A stretch of DNA of 64,000 nucleotides, from positions 620,001-684,000 of the forward strand of contig NZ_CP041188.1 of assembly GCF_006517235.1 (NCBI RefSeq). The letters are read 5' to 3'. Below the pieces are notes generated by a model, which did no database searches, was not told the origin of the DNA, and saw only the letters and a program-made list of their open reading frames with translations. Origin of the DNA: Pseudarthrobacter sp. NIBRBAC000502772 (lineage in GTDB: Bacteria > Actinomycetota > Actinomycetes > Actinomycetales > Micrococcaceae). Both the position numbers and the translations under genes were made by a program. Positions 43,066-54,624 of this stretch are shown piece by piece (the stretch's first letter is position 1; every line of letters begins with the position of its first letter).

Positions 43066-45389
43066 GCTTCGGCCCGCTCAAGCCGCACGATAACGGACTT
43101 GGAGGTCGGCGTGCCGCTGGTGTCGGCGACGGAGTCAAGTGGCACGAGGACGTTGGTTTCCGGGTAGTAGGCCGCCGCGCAACCCTTGGGCGTCGAGTAT
43201 GAAACGATGCGGAAGTTTTCGGCCCGTCGTTCGGTCCCCTGGAATTCGGAGATGAGATGGACCATATCCCCGTCCGTGAACCCCAGCTCAGTAATGTCGT
43301 CGGCGTTGATCATGACGACGCGCCGCCCGCCGTGGATGCCGCGGTAGCGGTCGTCCTTGCCGTAGATGGTGGTGTTGTACTGGTCATGGGAGCGCAGGGT
43401 CTGAAGGACGAGCCGTCCCGCGGGGACCCTGATGAATTCCAGTTCGTTGCCTGTGAAGTGGGCCTTGCCCGAAGCAGTATCGAACTTCCTGGCGTCCCGG
43501 GGCGGGTGGGGCAGGACGAACCCACCAGGGTTCTGGATCCGTTCCTCGAAGTTCTCGAAGCCGCTGAGGACCGCCTCGATGTGTTTCCGGATGATGGAGT
43601 AGTCGTCCCTCATGGCCAGCCAGTCGGCTTTGGGGGTATTGGGCAGCGGGAGGTCGTCGCTGCCGGTGAAGATTTTGTGGGCGATGTTGCAGACAATGGC
43701 CACTTCAGAGTGCAGGTGCTCACTGGCGGGCTTCAGGCGTCCGCGGGAGGCGTGGACCGCACTCATGGAGTCCTCCACGGTCACCCTCTGGTCGCCGGTG
43801 CGCTGGGTGTCCTTCTCGGTGCGTCCCAGCGTCGGAAGAATCAGTGCACGTCGACCCGTCGATACGTGGGAATGGTTCAGTTTCGTGGAGATCTGCACCG
43901 TCAGGCGGGTATTGGCCAGCGCCTGTTCCGTGACCTCGGAATCCGGGGCCGCCCGCACGAAGTTGCCGCCCATGCCAATGAAGACGCGGATCTTGCCGTC
44001 CCGCATGGCGCGGATGGCGGCCACGGTGTCGAAGCCATGCGCCCTGGGGGAGAGGAATTGGAACTCGTGGTCAAGCCGGTCGTGGAAGCTCTCCGGCATC
44101 TTCTCGAAAATGCCCATGGTCCGGTCGCCCTGGACGTTGGAGTGGCCGCGGACGGGGCAGACGCCGGCTCCGGGTTTGCCGATATTGCCTTGCAGAAGCA
44201 GGACGTTGACCACGTCGCGGAGGGTGGGAACTGAGTGCTTGTGCTGGGTGAGTCCCATGGCCCAGCAGACGATGGTGGCGCTCGAAGCCAGCAGGCGCTC
44301 GCCAGTGGATTTGATCTGTTCCAGTGTCAGTCCGGTGGCTTCGACGATGTCGTCCCATTCCGCCTTTTCGAGGTACCGCAGATATTCGTCGATGCCAACG
44401 GTGTGGTCCTTGATGAACTCGTGGTCCAGCACGGTGGGGAGGCCGGGGGTCTTGCGCCCCTGCGCTTCGGCTTCGAGAAGATATTTGCCAAGCCCCTGGA
44501 AGAGGGCCTGATCGCCGCCGGCGCGGATTTGGAGGAAGTCGTCGGTCAGTTGTGTGCCCACCACCATGCCGGAAATGTTCTGCGGGTTCTCGAACCGCAG
44601 GAGCCCTGCCTCCGGAAGTGGATTCACGGAGATGATGACGGCGCCGTTTTTCTTCGCCTTCTCCAGCGCGCTGAGCATGCGCGGATGGTTGGTGCCGGGA
44701 TTTTGGCCCGCCACGAAGATCAGCGACGCCGTCTCCAAGTCCGTGAGGCTGACGGAGCCTTTTCCGATGCCGATGGTTTCCACCAGGGCCGAGCCGGAGG
44801 ATTCGTGGCACATGTTGGAGCAGTCGGGCAGATTGTTCGTCCCGATGCCGCGAACGAGTAGCTGGTAGGCGAAGGCTGCCTCGTTCGATGTCCGCCCGGA
44901 GGTGTAGAAGACCGACTGGTCGGGGTGCTCCATGTCCCTGATCTCCTGGGCGATCAGTTCATAAGCGTCGTCCCATTCGATGGGCTCGTAGTGGGTTGCA
45001 CCTTCCTCGAGGAGCATCGGATGCGTCAGCCGGCCCTGCTGGCCCAGCCAGTAGTCGTCGCGCGTCTTCAGGTCTGAAATGGAGTGTTGTGCGAAGAATT
45101 CGGGCGTGACGCGGCGGCGCGTGCCTTCTTCGGCCACTGCCTTGGCGCCGTTCTCGCAGAATTCCGCAGCATTGCGCTTTTCGTGTTCAGGCCAGGCGCA
45201 GCCCATGCAGTCAAAGCCGTCAACCTGGTTGACAGCCAGGAGCGTCTGGATGCTGCGCAGCGGGCCCATCTGCTCGAGGGAAATTTTCAACGCGTTCGCT
45301 ACAGCCGGAATGCCGACGGCCGTCGTTTTGGGCTTCGTCACGGTCAGTTTTGACTCGTCGATGTTCTGCTTGGGGGCTTTGGAAGCCAT
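43062..45389 (-). CDS. FdhF/YdeP-family molybdopterin oxidoreductase, probable formate dehydrogenase
   Basis: 775 residues. [10 protein letters not shown] near residue 60 and [16 protein letters not shown] near 190 are the family landmarks; the latter cysteine is the likely molybdenum ligand. [20 protein letters not shown] and the C-terminal MopB_CT domain follow. Family members bind bis-MGD and are annotated as formate dehydrogenase alpha chains, although some act on other substrates and electron partners are not known. No NAD-linked subunit is encoded nearby. Its operon with fdhD, moeA and folE, and the PurU and FdhA genes that release formate, strongly support formate oxidation. Confidence 0.85.
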   Translation of the reverse strand: MASKAPKQNIDESKLTVTKPKTTAVGIPAVANALKISLEQMGPLRSIQTLLAVNQVDGFDCMGCAWPEHEKRNAAEFCENGAKAVAEEGTRRRVTPEFFAQHSISDLKTRDDYWLGQQGRLTHPMLLEEGATHYEPIEWDDAYELIAQEIRDMEHPDQSVFYTSGRTSNEAAFAYQLLVRGIGTNNLPDCSNMCHESSGSALVETIGIGKGSVSLTDLETASLIFVAGQNPGTNHPRMLSALEKAKKNGAVIISVNPLPEAGLLRFENPQNISGMVVGTQLTDDFLQIRAGGDQALFQGLGKYLLEAEAQGRKTPGLPTVLDHEFIKDHTVGIDEYLRYLEKAEWDDIVEATGLTLEQIKSTGERLLASSATIVCWAMGLTQHKHSVPTLRDVVNVLLLQGNIGKPGAGVCPVRGHSNVQGDRTMGIFEKMPESFHDRLDHEFQFLSPRAHGFDTVAAIRAMRDGKIRVFIGMGGNFVRAAPDSEVTEQALANTRLTVQISTKLNHSHVSTGRRALILPTLGRTEKDTQRTGDQRVTVEDSMSAVHASRGRLKPASEHLHSEVAIVCNIAHKIFTGSDDLPLPNTPKADWLAMRDDYSIIRKHIEAVLSGFENFEERIQNPGGFVLPHPPRDARKFDTASGKAHFTGNELEFIRVPAGRLVLQTLRSHDQYNTTIYGKDDRYRGIHGGRRVVMINADDITELGFTDGDMVHLISEFQGTERRAENFRIVSYSTPKGCAAAYYPETNVLVPLDSVADTSGTPTSKSVIVRLERAEA

Positions 45390-45401
45390 GTGATCTTCCC
45401 T

Positions 45402-46277
45402 TCAGATCTTGGCAGGAAACAGTGGAATGGAGGTGCTGCCTGGGGCCAGCGAAATGGTCGGCTGCAGTGCCCGCAGATCATCCAGGAGGCCAGGGAGGCG
45501 GCCGAGGTCGTTGAAGGTGTAGACATGGAACCCGGCAAAGAGGGGATCGCCCGCCAACTCCTGGTGAACCTCGCGGATCAGGCGTCCGCTGTCGTAGCTC
45601 AGGAAGTCGTCCCGCCGCCAGAGCGCTCCCGCCATCCCGGTCCCGCGGGCGAGCTTGAGGGAGCGGCCGACGCCGAGGCGTGCCCCCAGGGACACCAGTT
45701 TCCTGACGGAGACAGGACCCGGGACTCCAACCCACACGGGTAGCTGGATGCCGCTCGTGCGGATTGACCGGACGTACCGGCTGATTGCCTCGGCGGAGAA
45801 GCACATCTGCGTGACCATGGAGGACGCCAGCGGCGCTTTCGTGAGGAGGCTGCTGCTGAGTTGCTCCTGGCTAAGCTGCGGGTGGCCTTCCGGATAACCG
45901 GCAATTCCTATGGAGAAGTCGGGTGAATAGGCGTTGACCGCCTCCAGGAGTTCTCCGCTCCAGCTGTAAGGGCCGGCGGGCGTGCGCCGGTCGCCGGCAA
46001 CGAGGAACAGCTCCGAGACGCCGGCCTCCTGCAGCTGCAGCAGCAGCGAATGGAGTTCTGCCTCACCTGTGATGCTGCGGGCTGCGAGATGGGGAACTGT
46101 GTGGTAACCGAGGCGTGCCAGGTGGACGGACGCCTCTACGGTCCGGGCAGGCCCGTGGTGCGGGAGGCACGTCACGCTGACGGATCCCGTGGTGTCAAGA
46201 GCCGCGGCGAGTTGCGTGAGCAGATCGGCGGACGGAACAACTTCCAGCCGTACCCTTGCAACAGCTTCCTTGCTCAT
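45402..46277 (-). CDS. methylenetetrahydrofolate reductase-like protein
   Basis: 291 residues. It follows MetF in outline: LEVVPS near residue 10 corresponds to FEFFPP with the catalytic glutamate, GIAGYPEGHPQ near 120, VTQMCFSAEAISRYV near 150, PVWVGVPGPVSVRKL near 170, and GFHVYTFNDL near 255. It would bind FAD and interconvert methylene-THF and methyl-THF. It is divergent from classical MetF, so a specialised role in methyl-group catabolism is likely. Start ATG at 46277 has GGAGAG four bases before it. Twelve bases separate it from the formate dehydrogenase-like gene. Confidence 0.75.
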   Translation of the reverse strand: MSKEAVARVRLEVVPSADLLTQLAAALDTTGSVSVTCLPHHGPARTVEASVHLARLGYHTVPHLAARSITGEAELHSLLLQLQEAGVSELFLVAGDRRTPAGPYSWSGELLEAVNAYSPDFSIGIAGYPEGHPQLSQEQLSSSLLTKAPLASSMVTQMCFSAEAISRYVRSIRTSGIQLPVWVGVPGPVSVRKLVSLGARLGVGRSLKLARGTGMAGALWRRDDFLSYDSGRLIREVHQELAGDPLFAGFHVYTFNDLGRLPGLLDDLRALQPTISLAPGSTSIPLFPAKI

Positions 46278-46352
46278 TGCTCTCCGTTCTTCGGCATCAC
46301 CGCAACACTGCCTGCCGGAGCGGTAAATCTCCAACTGGTACCTACCGGAGGG

Positions 46353-46385
46353 TTGACATTTTTTTGATGGGATATTGATATATCA
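46353..46385 (+). promoter_or_regulatory. promoter and GntR operator before the first GntR gene
   Basis: TTGACA at 46353-46358, 17 bases, then TGATAT. The perfect palindrome TGATATATCA (46376-46385) covers the -10 region. The same motif with one change occurs upstream of purU/GntR2 and glyA. It lies between the divergent MTHFR-like and GntR genes and could control both. Confidence 0.65.
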
Positions 46386-46455
46386 GTTCTAGGAATACTA
46401 TGTACAGGAGGCCTTCGCGTCAAGGCTCGGCCGTGCATCGGGAGGAGGCTTGAAA

Positions 46456-47151
46456 ATGGTAAGCGGTGGAGAACCACGTTCGGATGTTGGGGGGTCGTTA
46501 ATGCCAACGAGGCAGGTGGACGAGTCCTTTGCCGACTTCGCCTACAGGGTGCTCTGTGATGAACTGATCGTTTTGGACATCAAGCCTGGTGAACCATTGA
46601 ATGACGAAGTGATTTCCAAGCGGCTCGGAGTGGGGAGGACACCCATCCGGGAGGCCATGAAGCGCCTTGAGAGCGACCACCTGGTGGTGGCGTATCCCCG
46701 CCGGGGAACATTCGCCGCAGGGGTGGACATCACGGATCTGGCTGAAATCTCCGAAATCCGGCACCTTTTGGAGCCTGCGGCCGCAGCACGGGCTGCCCGA
46801 ATGGCATCGCCGCAGCTCCGGCAGGAGATCAAGGAATTTGCCAGGGAAGTCGGGGAGCTCCTGCCGGTAATGCACTCCCAGCGGGACCTGATGCGCCTGG
46901 ACATGCGGGTACACCGGATGATCTACCGGGCCACAGGGAGCCGGCATCTTGAGGATGTCCTGATCCGGTATGACAACCTGGCGACGCGGATCTGGAGCCT
47001 GGTGCTGGAGAAACTTCCTCCGGTATCCGAGCACATTGCCCAGCACATTGAGCTGCTCGAGTGCATCGCGGAAGGGGATTACGAAGCTGCTGCGCGGCTG
47101 ACCACCAAGCATGTGACGGACTTTGAGAACCTCATCAAGGCCGTCCTGTAG
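46456..47151 (+). CDS. GntR/FCD-family regulator 1
   Basis: 231 residues. Winged helix at about residues 20-85 (LCDELIVLDIKPGEPLNDEV, LGVGRTPIREAMKRLESDHL, YPRRGTFAAGV), then an FCD effector domain with RHLLEPAAAARAARM, the metal-binding histidines in DMRVHRMIY and SEHIAQHIEL. ATG at 46456 is preceded by GGAGGAGG. It is paralogous to the regulator at 52481 and to the fragment at 28082. It is divergent from the MTHFR-like/formate operon and convergent with folD. A palindrome in its promoter suggests autoregulation. Confidence 0.9.
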   Translation: MVSGGEPRSDVGGSLMPTRQVDESFADFAYRVLCDELIVLDIKPGEPLNDEVISKRLGVGRTPIREAMKRLESDHLVVAYPRRGTFAAGVDITDLAEISEIRHLLEPAAAARAARMASPQLRQEIKEFAREVGELLPVMHSQRDLMRLDMRVHRMIYRATGSRHLEDVLIRYDNLATRIWSLVLEKLPPVSEHIAQHIELLECIAEGDYEAAARLTTKHVTDFENLIKAVL

Positions 47152-47174
47152 CCCACTGGCAGGACACGGCCTTT

Positions 47175-47209
47175 GCGCCCGTGGAGATCGCATGGATCTG
47201 CACGGGCGC
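47175..47209. terminator. bidirectional terminator between GntR1 and folD
   Basis: Arms GCGCCCGTG (47175-47183) and CACGGGCGC (47201-47209) pair perfectly, and AGATC/GATCT inside extend the stem. It lies between two convergent genes. Confidence 0.7.
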
Positions 47210-47255
47210 GGAGACAACAACTGGGCCTAAGCGAAGCAGGGGTGCCTGCCGTGGG

Positions 47256-48131
47256 TCATACCGCTGTTCCCCGGACCAAGGCACGCGACTGTTCCCGCGC
47301 GGCCTCGGTGGTGTGCAGGAGCAGCAGGGACGTGGTGACTGAGCCGACGCCACCCGGAACGGGTGTCAGCGCCCCGGCGATGCCCCGGACGCTGGCTTCG
47401 TCCACGTCCCCCACGAGGGACCCGTCGGAAAGGACGTTGGTGCCGACGTCGATCACAACTGCCCCGGAGGAAATATGGCCGCCGTTCAGCAGGCCGGTAC
47501 GCCCGGCGGCGACCACCACGACGTCGGCCGTCTTGGTGTATTTCTCCAGCGCCCCTGACCTGGAGTGGCAGACGGTGACGGTGGCGTCGCGTTCCAGCAG
47601 CAGCAGGGACAGCGGCTTTCCGACGACGGCTGAGCGTCCAATCACGACGACGTTCCGGCCCGCCACAGGGATGTCGAAGTGGTCCAGGATCTCGGTGACG
47701 GCCCGTGCCGTGGCAGGGGCGAACGAGGGCTGGCCCACAGCCAGCCGGCCAAGGCTCAGAGGGTTCGCGCCGTCGATGTCCTTTTCGGGGGCGATATGCC
47801 CAACCAGCGCATCTGCGTCAACGCCGGGAGGCAACGGCGTCTGCAGGATGATGCCGTTGACGGACGGCTCGTCGCTGAGGTCTTTCAGGGCTGAGGCCAG
47901 CACCTGTCTTGTCGCGTCGTGGCCCAGGTCCACGATCCGGCAGTTGATGCCTGCGCTTTCTGCAGCCCGTTCGATGGACCGCACATACCAGAGCGTGGAG
48001 CCGTCGCCGGTGGCCACAACCACTGCAAGGGTGGGGCGCAGGCCGTCAGTTTCGAGGTTCCTGGCTTGGTCGTGGGCTTTCTGCTGAATGAGCTTTGCCA
48101 GGTTTCGTCCAGAGAGGAGAGTCGTGTTCAA
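47256..48131 (-). CDS. folD: methylenetetrahydrofolate dehydrogenase (FolD-type) lacking the cyclohydrolase lysine
   Basis: 291 residues, full FolD length. Conserved GIILQTPLPPGVDADALV, PEKDIDGANPLSLGRL and the NAD(P) motif VVIGRSAVVGKP are present, as is TPVPGGVGSVT at the end. But in the catalytic YxxxK motif the tyrosine is at residue 49 and residue 53 is isoleucine (WYVRSIERAA) instead of the lysine that FolD needs for methenyl-THF hydrolysis. Q97 and D120 equivalents are kept. So it probably oxidises methylene-THF to methenyl-THF but does not hydrolyse it. The cyclohydrolase gene fchA directly precedes it with a four-base overlap. Confidence 0.9.
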   Translation of the reverse strand: MNTTLLSGRNLAKLIQQKAHDQARNLETDGLRPTLAVVVATGDGSTLWYVRSIERAAESAGINCRIVDLGHDATRQVLASALKDLSDEPSVNGIILQTPLPPGVDADALVGHIAPEKDIDGANPLSLGRLAVGQPSFAPATARAVTEILDHFDIPVAGRNVVVIGRSAVVGKPLSLLLLERDATVTVCHSRSGALEKYTKTADVVVVAAGRTGLLNGGHISSGAVVIDVGTNVLSDGSLVGDVDEASVRGIAGALTPVPGGVGSVTTSLLLLHTTEAAREQSRALVRGTAV

Positions 48132-48754
48132 CCGAGAATCCTTTCGCGCACACGCTTCGCCAGCGAGTCGGCTGCCAGGACGACCTTTTCCTCAAGGCCG
48201 TCCGTCTGCTCAGCCAGCCGGGAACGTGCCTCGGTGTCCTTGATGGCCACTACATTGATGTCGATGTTCACCCGTGCAGTGGTGGCGGCTGCCCGGGCTG
48301 CGTCGACGGCGGCGGCGACGTCACTGATCACGTTGACATTGGCCACCTCGAACAGTTCCGTGGCAAGATCCACGATGGCACCGGCAAGGAGAATCAGTTC
48401 TGCCGGTGTTTCCGCAGCCTGGACGAGCGCGTCCTGGATGGATGCTGTCCGTTCGGCCTTGAGGGAGTCAGTACCGGCGGGGAGCTTGTAGGCATCGATG
48501 ACGCCTTGGAACGCGTGCTGGTCGGCGTCCGCGAGGCGCAGGGCCTGGGCCACCAGTGCGTCGGCGCTGCTGATGATCCTGGTGACGAGTTCGGCGTGCT
48601 GTTGGTATTTCGTGCCGGTGGTGTACCTGGCCACCATGGCGACAAGGGCCGCCCCCTGGGCGGCGTGGAGTGCCGCGGCTGCGCCGCCGCCTGGGGTGGG
48701 TTCGCGCGAGGCAAGCCTGGCGAGATAGTCGTTTATTGTTTCTGAACTGATCAT
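48128..48754 (-). CDS. fchA: methenyl-THF cyclohydrolase/cyclodeaminase-family protein
   Basis: 208 residues, all-helical FTCD_C fold. REPTPGGGAAAALHAAQGAALVAMV near residue 15 is the family signature for binding of the folate. Members hydrolyse methenyl-THF to 10-formyl-THF (FchA) or act as formimino-THF cyclodeaminase. There is no histidine-degradation gene near, and its start-stop overlap with a FolD lacking cyclohydrolase lysine argues for the FchA role. AGGAAG lies four bases before the ATG. It follows the dimethylglycine oxidase gene after a terminator. Confidence 0.85.
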   Translation of the reverse strand: MISSETINDYLARLASREPTPGGGAAAALHAAQGAALVAMVARYTTGTKYQQHAELVTRIISSADALVAQALRLADADQHAFQGVIDAYKLPAGTDSLKAERTASIQDALVQAAETPAELILLAGAIVDLATELFEVANVNVISDVAAAVDAARAAATTARVNIDINVVAIKDTEARSRLAEQTDGLEEKVVLAADSLAKRVRERILG

Positions 48755-48817
48755 GTGTCTTCCTGGGCTGAAGCTCTACTCGACTGGCCTGGGCATGGGA
48801 CAGGCCATGGAAAAGCA

Positions 48818-48858
48818 GCGGCCCGGACTCTGGTTGCGAGGAAATGAGTCCGGGCCGC
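48818..48858 (-). terminator. intrinsic terminator of dimethylglycine oxidase
   Basis: A 13-bp perfect stem (48818-48830 and 48846-48858) starts 25 bases after the stop, with GCTTTTCC following on the minus strand. Confidence 0.75.
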
Positions 48859-48882
48859 GTGCCTTGAATGGCCCGGCGGCTG

Positions 48883-51429
<2,547 letters not shown>

Positions 51430-52344
51430 TTACCGGAACACGACAGTGCTGGTTTGGTCCAGCAACACACGGTGCTCGCAGTGCCACCGGACGGCGCGGG
51501 ACAGTGCCAGCGCTTCAGCATCCTGTCCGACTGTTGACAGCGCGGTGGGACCGTAGCTGTGGTCCACCCGGATGACTTCCTGTTCGATGATTGGCCCTTC
51601 ATCGAGTTCAGCCGTCACGTAGTGGGCGGTGGCACCTACCAGTTTGACGCCACGGTCGTACGCCTGGTGGTACGGGCGCGCTCCCTTGAAACCAGGCAGG
51701 AAGGAGTGGTGGATGTTGATGGCCCGGCCTTCGAGGGAGCGGCAGAGGTCATCGGAGAGCACCTGCATGTACCGGGCGAGCACAACGAGGTCAATGTTGT
51801 GCTCGTCGACGAGGTCCAGCAGTCGCTGTTCGGCGGCTACCTTCGTCTCCGGGGTCACGGGGAGGTAGACAAAGGGCAGGCCGGCGGCTTCGGCCATGGC
51901 CCGGTGGGTTTCATGATTGGACACCACTAGGACGATGTCGCCGCCCAGGCTACCGCCGCGCCAGCGGAAGATCAGGTCATTCAGGCAGTGGCCGAACTTG
52001 GACACCATGACCAGAACGCGCTGTTTGGTCTGGTCATGGAAGCTGAACTTCATCTCGAAGCGGTCCGCGATGGAATTGAACTCCGCCTGGAGCCGCTCCG
52101 GCGTGTACTCGGGGGAACCAGAGAACGCGGTGCGCAGGTGCAGCGTCTCGCGGAGCCCGTCGTCGAACTGTTGGTGCTCGTCGATGTTGAAGCCACGTTC
52201 GAAGAGAAAAGTGGTGACTGCTTGGACAATGCCGGCACGTTCGACGCACGACAGTGTGAGTACGAACTTCTGGGCCTTGTCCTTCACGCGGGGGTCGGTC
52301 TGAGTCAGCGTGCTGGTTGATGAGTCTGTTGCCACAATGGTCAT
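51430..52344 (-). CDS. purU: formyltetrahydrofolate deformylase
   Basis: 304 residues. An N-terminal ACT domain (FVLTLSCVERAGIVQAVTTF) regulates the enzyme in E. coli in response to glycine and methionine. The formyltransferase-like catalytic domain has NIHHSFLPGFKGARPYHQAY and GATAHYVTAELDEGPIIEQE, with the conserved Asn, His and Asp. It releases formate from 10-formyl-THF and returns free THF, needed here because dimethylglycine and sarcosine oxidases charge THF constantly. Divergent from the second GntR gene and first in an operon with dimethylglycine oxidase. Confidence 0.95.
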   Translation of the reverse strand: MTIVATDSSTSTLTQTDPRVKDKAQKFVLTLSCVERAGIVQAVTTFLFERGFNIDEHQQFDDGLRETLHLRTAFSGSPEYTPERLQAEFNSIADRFEMKFSFHDQTKQRVLVMVSKFGHCLNDLIFRWRGGSLGGDIVLVVSNHETHRAMAEAAGLPFVYLPVTPETKVAAEQRLLDLVDEHNIDLVVLARYMQVLSDDLCRSLEGRAINIHHSFLPGFKGARPYHQAYDRGVKLVGATAHYVTAELDEGPIIEQEVIRVDHSYGPTALSTVGQDAEALALSRAVRWHCEHRVLLDQTSTVVFR

Positions 52345-52368
52345 GTCTCCTCCTTTGGGTATCTTCAG

Positions 52369-52403
52369 TTAGATATATTCCAAAAACATCAACTGATATA
52401 TTA
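52369..52403. promoter_or_regulatory. GntR operator pair between purU and GntR2
   Basis: TGATATATTA at 52394-52403 matches the palindrome upstream of GntR1 with one change; TTAGATATATTC at 52369-52380 is a weaker second copy 24 bp away. TATACT at 52420-52425 is a likely -10 for the plus-strand gene, which puts the stronger site over the -35 region. Confidence 0.6.
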
Positions 52404-52480
52404 GGGTTGGGAATCAGCGTATACTGGTCAGTGGGCGAGGTCAATAGCCTATTTGGCTTGAATGGAAAGGGGTCCGGGCT

Positions 52481-53158
52481 ATGGCTGTTGAAGCGTTGGC
52501 GATCGTGGCAGATGGAGTCAAGAAGTCGTTGGCGGACGTGGCCTACGAGCGCATCCGCGACCGGCTGCTGATGCTGGAGATCAAACCCGGCGATCTTCTC
52601 AACGACGACCACCTCGCCAGGGATCTCGGCATGGGGCGGACTCCGGTGCGGGAAGCTTTGAAGCGGCTCGAGCTCGACCGCCTGGTGGTTTCGTATCCGC
52701 GCAGGGGCACCTTTGCCACCCGCGTAGAGGTGACCGACCTTGCTTTCATTTCAGAAATCCGGACGCAGCTTGAACCGCTCGCCGCGTCCCGGGCCGCCCG
52801 GGTGGCCACGGAACGGCAGCGGGAGAAGTTGCGGGCTGTGATGCGGGCTGTTGAATCCTTCGATACCCATGCGGCCTCCGTCGTCGAAACCCTGCGCCTT
52901 GATGCGCGCGTCCATCAGGGCATCTACGCGGCTGCGGGCAACCCCCACCTCGAGGACGTCCTGATCCGGTACGACAATCTCGCCACCCGCATCTGGTGCA
53001 TGGTTCTGGATCGCCTTCCCGACCTTTCCCGCCATGTGCATGAGCACCTGGACCTGCTCGGCGCAGTGATTGACGGCGATGAGGCACGGGCCGCTGATCT
53101 GGCAAGGAGCCACGTCAGTGGCTTCGAGGATGCCGTCCGCAAGGCGCTCTTCACCTGA
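52481..53158 (+). CDS. GntR/FCD-family regulator 2
   Basis: 225 residues, closely related to the regulator at 46456 (RLLMLEIKPGDLLNDDHLAR, LGMGRTPVREALKRLELDRL, YPRRGTFATRVEVTDLAFIS). The FCD domain keeps DARVHQGIY, DVLIRYDNLATRIW and SRHVHEHLDL with the metal-binding histidines. It is divergent from purU-dmg and upstream of glyA-sox, and TGATATAT motifs occur at both promoters, so it probably represses dimethylglycine and sarcosine catabolism until an acid intermediate is bound. A 13-bp hairpin terminator follows. Confidence 0.92.
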   Translation: MAVEALAIVADGVKKSLADVAYERIRDRLLMLEIKPGDLLNDDHLARDLGMGRTPVREALKRLELDRLVVSYPRRGTFATRVEVTDLAFISEIRTQLEPLAASRAARVATERQREKLRAVMRAVESFDTHAASVVETLRLDARVHQGIYAAAGNPHLEDVLIRYDNLATRIWCMVLDRLPDLSRHVHEHLDLLGAVIDGDEARAADLARSHVSGFEDAVRKALFT

Positions 53159-53185
53159 TCCAAGCCCCACCTCGCAAACTTTCTA

Positions 53186-53217
53186 CCAGAAGCGCGGCCC
53201 TCCAGCCGCGCTTCTGG
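53186..53217 (+). terminator. terminator after GntR2
   Basis: Perfect 13-bp stem (53186-53198 and 53205-53217) with the six-base loop CCTCCA, 27 bases after the GntR2 stop. No clear U-run. Confidence 0.65.
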
Positions 53218-53244
53218 CGCCTCTGGGATGGCTTGAAAAATCTG

Positions 53245-53296
53245 TTGACACCCACCTGACTGAATAGCATACTTGAGTCACGAAACTAATATATCA
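53245..53296 (+). promoter_or_regulatory. promoter and GntR operator of the glyA-sox operon
   Basis: TTGACA (53245-53250), 17 bases, CATACT (53268-53273). TAATATATCA at 53287-53296 is the exact reverse complement of the site at 52394-52403 and lies just after the expected start of transcription, a typical repression position. Confidence 0.7.
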
Positions 53297-53325
53297 ACAG
53301 GATATTAGATAGCAGAGGAGAAAAG

Positions 53326-54624
53326 ATGGTCGACGTTCTGACCCGTACGCTCGCAGAGACCGATCCTGCGATCCATGCAGCTGTTCAGCAGGAGCTCCTG
53401 CGCCAGCAGGGCACGCTGGAGATGATCGCCTCCGAAAACTTTGCGCCGACTGCCGTCATGGAGGCGCAGGGATCCGTCCTGACCAACAAGTACGCCGAAG
53501 GCTACCCGGGCAAGCGCTATTACGGCGGCTGCGAACACGTTGACGTGGTTGAGCAGCTGGCCATCGACCGTCTTAAGTCATTGTTCGGCTCCGAGTTCGC
53601 CAATGTGCAGCCCCACTCCGGAGCCCAGGCCAACGCCGCGGCGATGTTCGCCCTGATCCAGCCCGGCGATACCATCCTGGGGCTGAACCTCGCACACGGT
53701 GGCCACCTGACCCACGGCATGAAGATCAACTTCTCCGGCAAGCTCTACAAAGTGGTCCCGTACGGAGTCAGCGAAGACACCCATACCATTGACATGGCCG
53801 AGGTTGAGCGCCTGGCCGTTGAGAACAAGCCGAAGCTCATCGTGGCCGGCTGGTCCGCCTACTCCCGGCAGTTGGACTTCGCCGAATTCCGCCGTATCGC
53901 GGACTTGGTAGGCGCCTACCTGATGGTGGACATGGCCCATTTCGCCGGCCTCGTGGCCGCAGGGCTTCACCCCAGCCCCGTGCCTCACGCCCACATCGTC
54001 ACAAGTACCACCCACAAGACCCTTGGCGGCCCGCGCGGTGGCGTGATCCTGACCAACGACGCCGACATCGCCAAGAAGGTCAACTCCGCGGTGTTCCCCG
54101 GACAGCAGGGTGGCCCGCTGGAGCACGTTATTGCCGCGAAGGCTGTGGCGTTCAAGCTCGCCGCCGAGCCGGAGTTCCGCGACCGCCAGGAACGAACCCT
54201 GGAAGGCGCCCGCATCATCGCAGAACGCATGCTGGCTGCCGACGTTGCAGAGTCCGGCGTGACCGTCGTCAGCGGTGGCACCGACGTGCACCTGGTCCTG
54301 GTGGATCTGCGCAATTCGGAACTGGACGGCCAGCAGGGCGAAGACCGTCTCCACCGGATCGGCATCACGGTCAACCGCAACGCCGTGCCGTTCGACCCGC
54401 GTCCGCCGATGATCTCGTCCGGTCTTCGTATCGGCACGCCGGCACTGGCCACGCGTGGATTCGGGAAGGCAGAGTTCACCGAGGTCGCAGACATTATCGC
54501 CGCAGCACTCAAGCGCGAGTTCAGCGACGAGGCCGTGGCGGAACTGCGGCAGCGGGTTGAAATCCTGGCCGGAAAGTTCCCGCTCTACCCCAACCTTTCT
54601 ACTGACGCGATCGAGGTGGCATGA
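53326..54624 (+). CDS. glyA: serine hydroxymethyltransferase
   Basis: 432 residues. The PLP lysine is K231 in [26 protein letters not shown] at the start and [18 protein letters not shown] near residue 60 are family hallmarks. It condenses glycine with methylene-THF to serine, so both products of sarcosine oxidation are used. AGGAG lies before the ATG. It is the first gene of glyA-soxBDAG-sdaA, whereas the housekeeping glyA of these bacteria is normally elsewhere, so this is likely a dedicated copy. Confidence 0.97.
   Translation: MVDVLTRTLAETDPAIHAAVQQELLRQQGTLEMIASENFAPTAVMEAQGSVLTNKYAEGYPGKRYYGGCEHVDVVEQLAIDRLKSLFGSEFANVQPHSGAQANAAAMFALIQPGDTILGLNLAHGGHLTHGMKINFSGKLYKVVPYGVSEDTHTIDMAEVERLAVENKPKLIVAGWSAYSRQLDFAEFRRIADLVGAYLMVDMAHFAGLVAAGLHPSPVPHAHIVTSTTHKTLGGPRGGVILTNDADIAKKVNSAVFPGQQGGPLEHVIAAKAVAFKLAAEPEFRDRQERTLEGARIIAERMLAADVAESGVTVVSGGTDVHLVLVDLRNSELDGQQGEDRLHRIGITVNRNAVPFDPRPPMISSGLRIGTPALATRGFGKAEFTEVADIIAAALKREFSDEAVAELRQRVEILAGKFPLYPNLSTDAIEVA

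Noticed and set aside
31000..48000. Novel defence or phage system
   Set aside because: All genes in this stretch have clear metabolic, transport or regulatory families; no toxin, nuclease, integrase or phage gene is seen.
53159..53325. Glycine riboswitch upstream of glyA
   Set aside because: The gap is filled by a terminator hairpin, a promoter and the GntR operator, leaving a transcribed leader of only about 45 bases, too short for this riboswitch.
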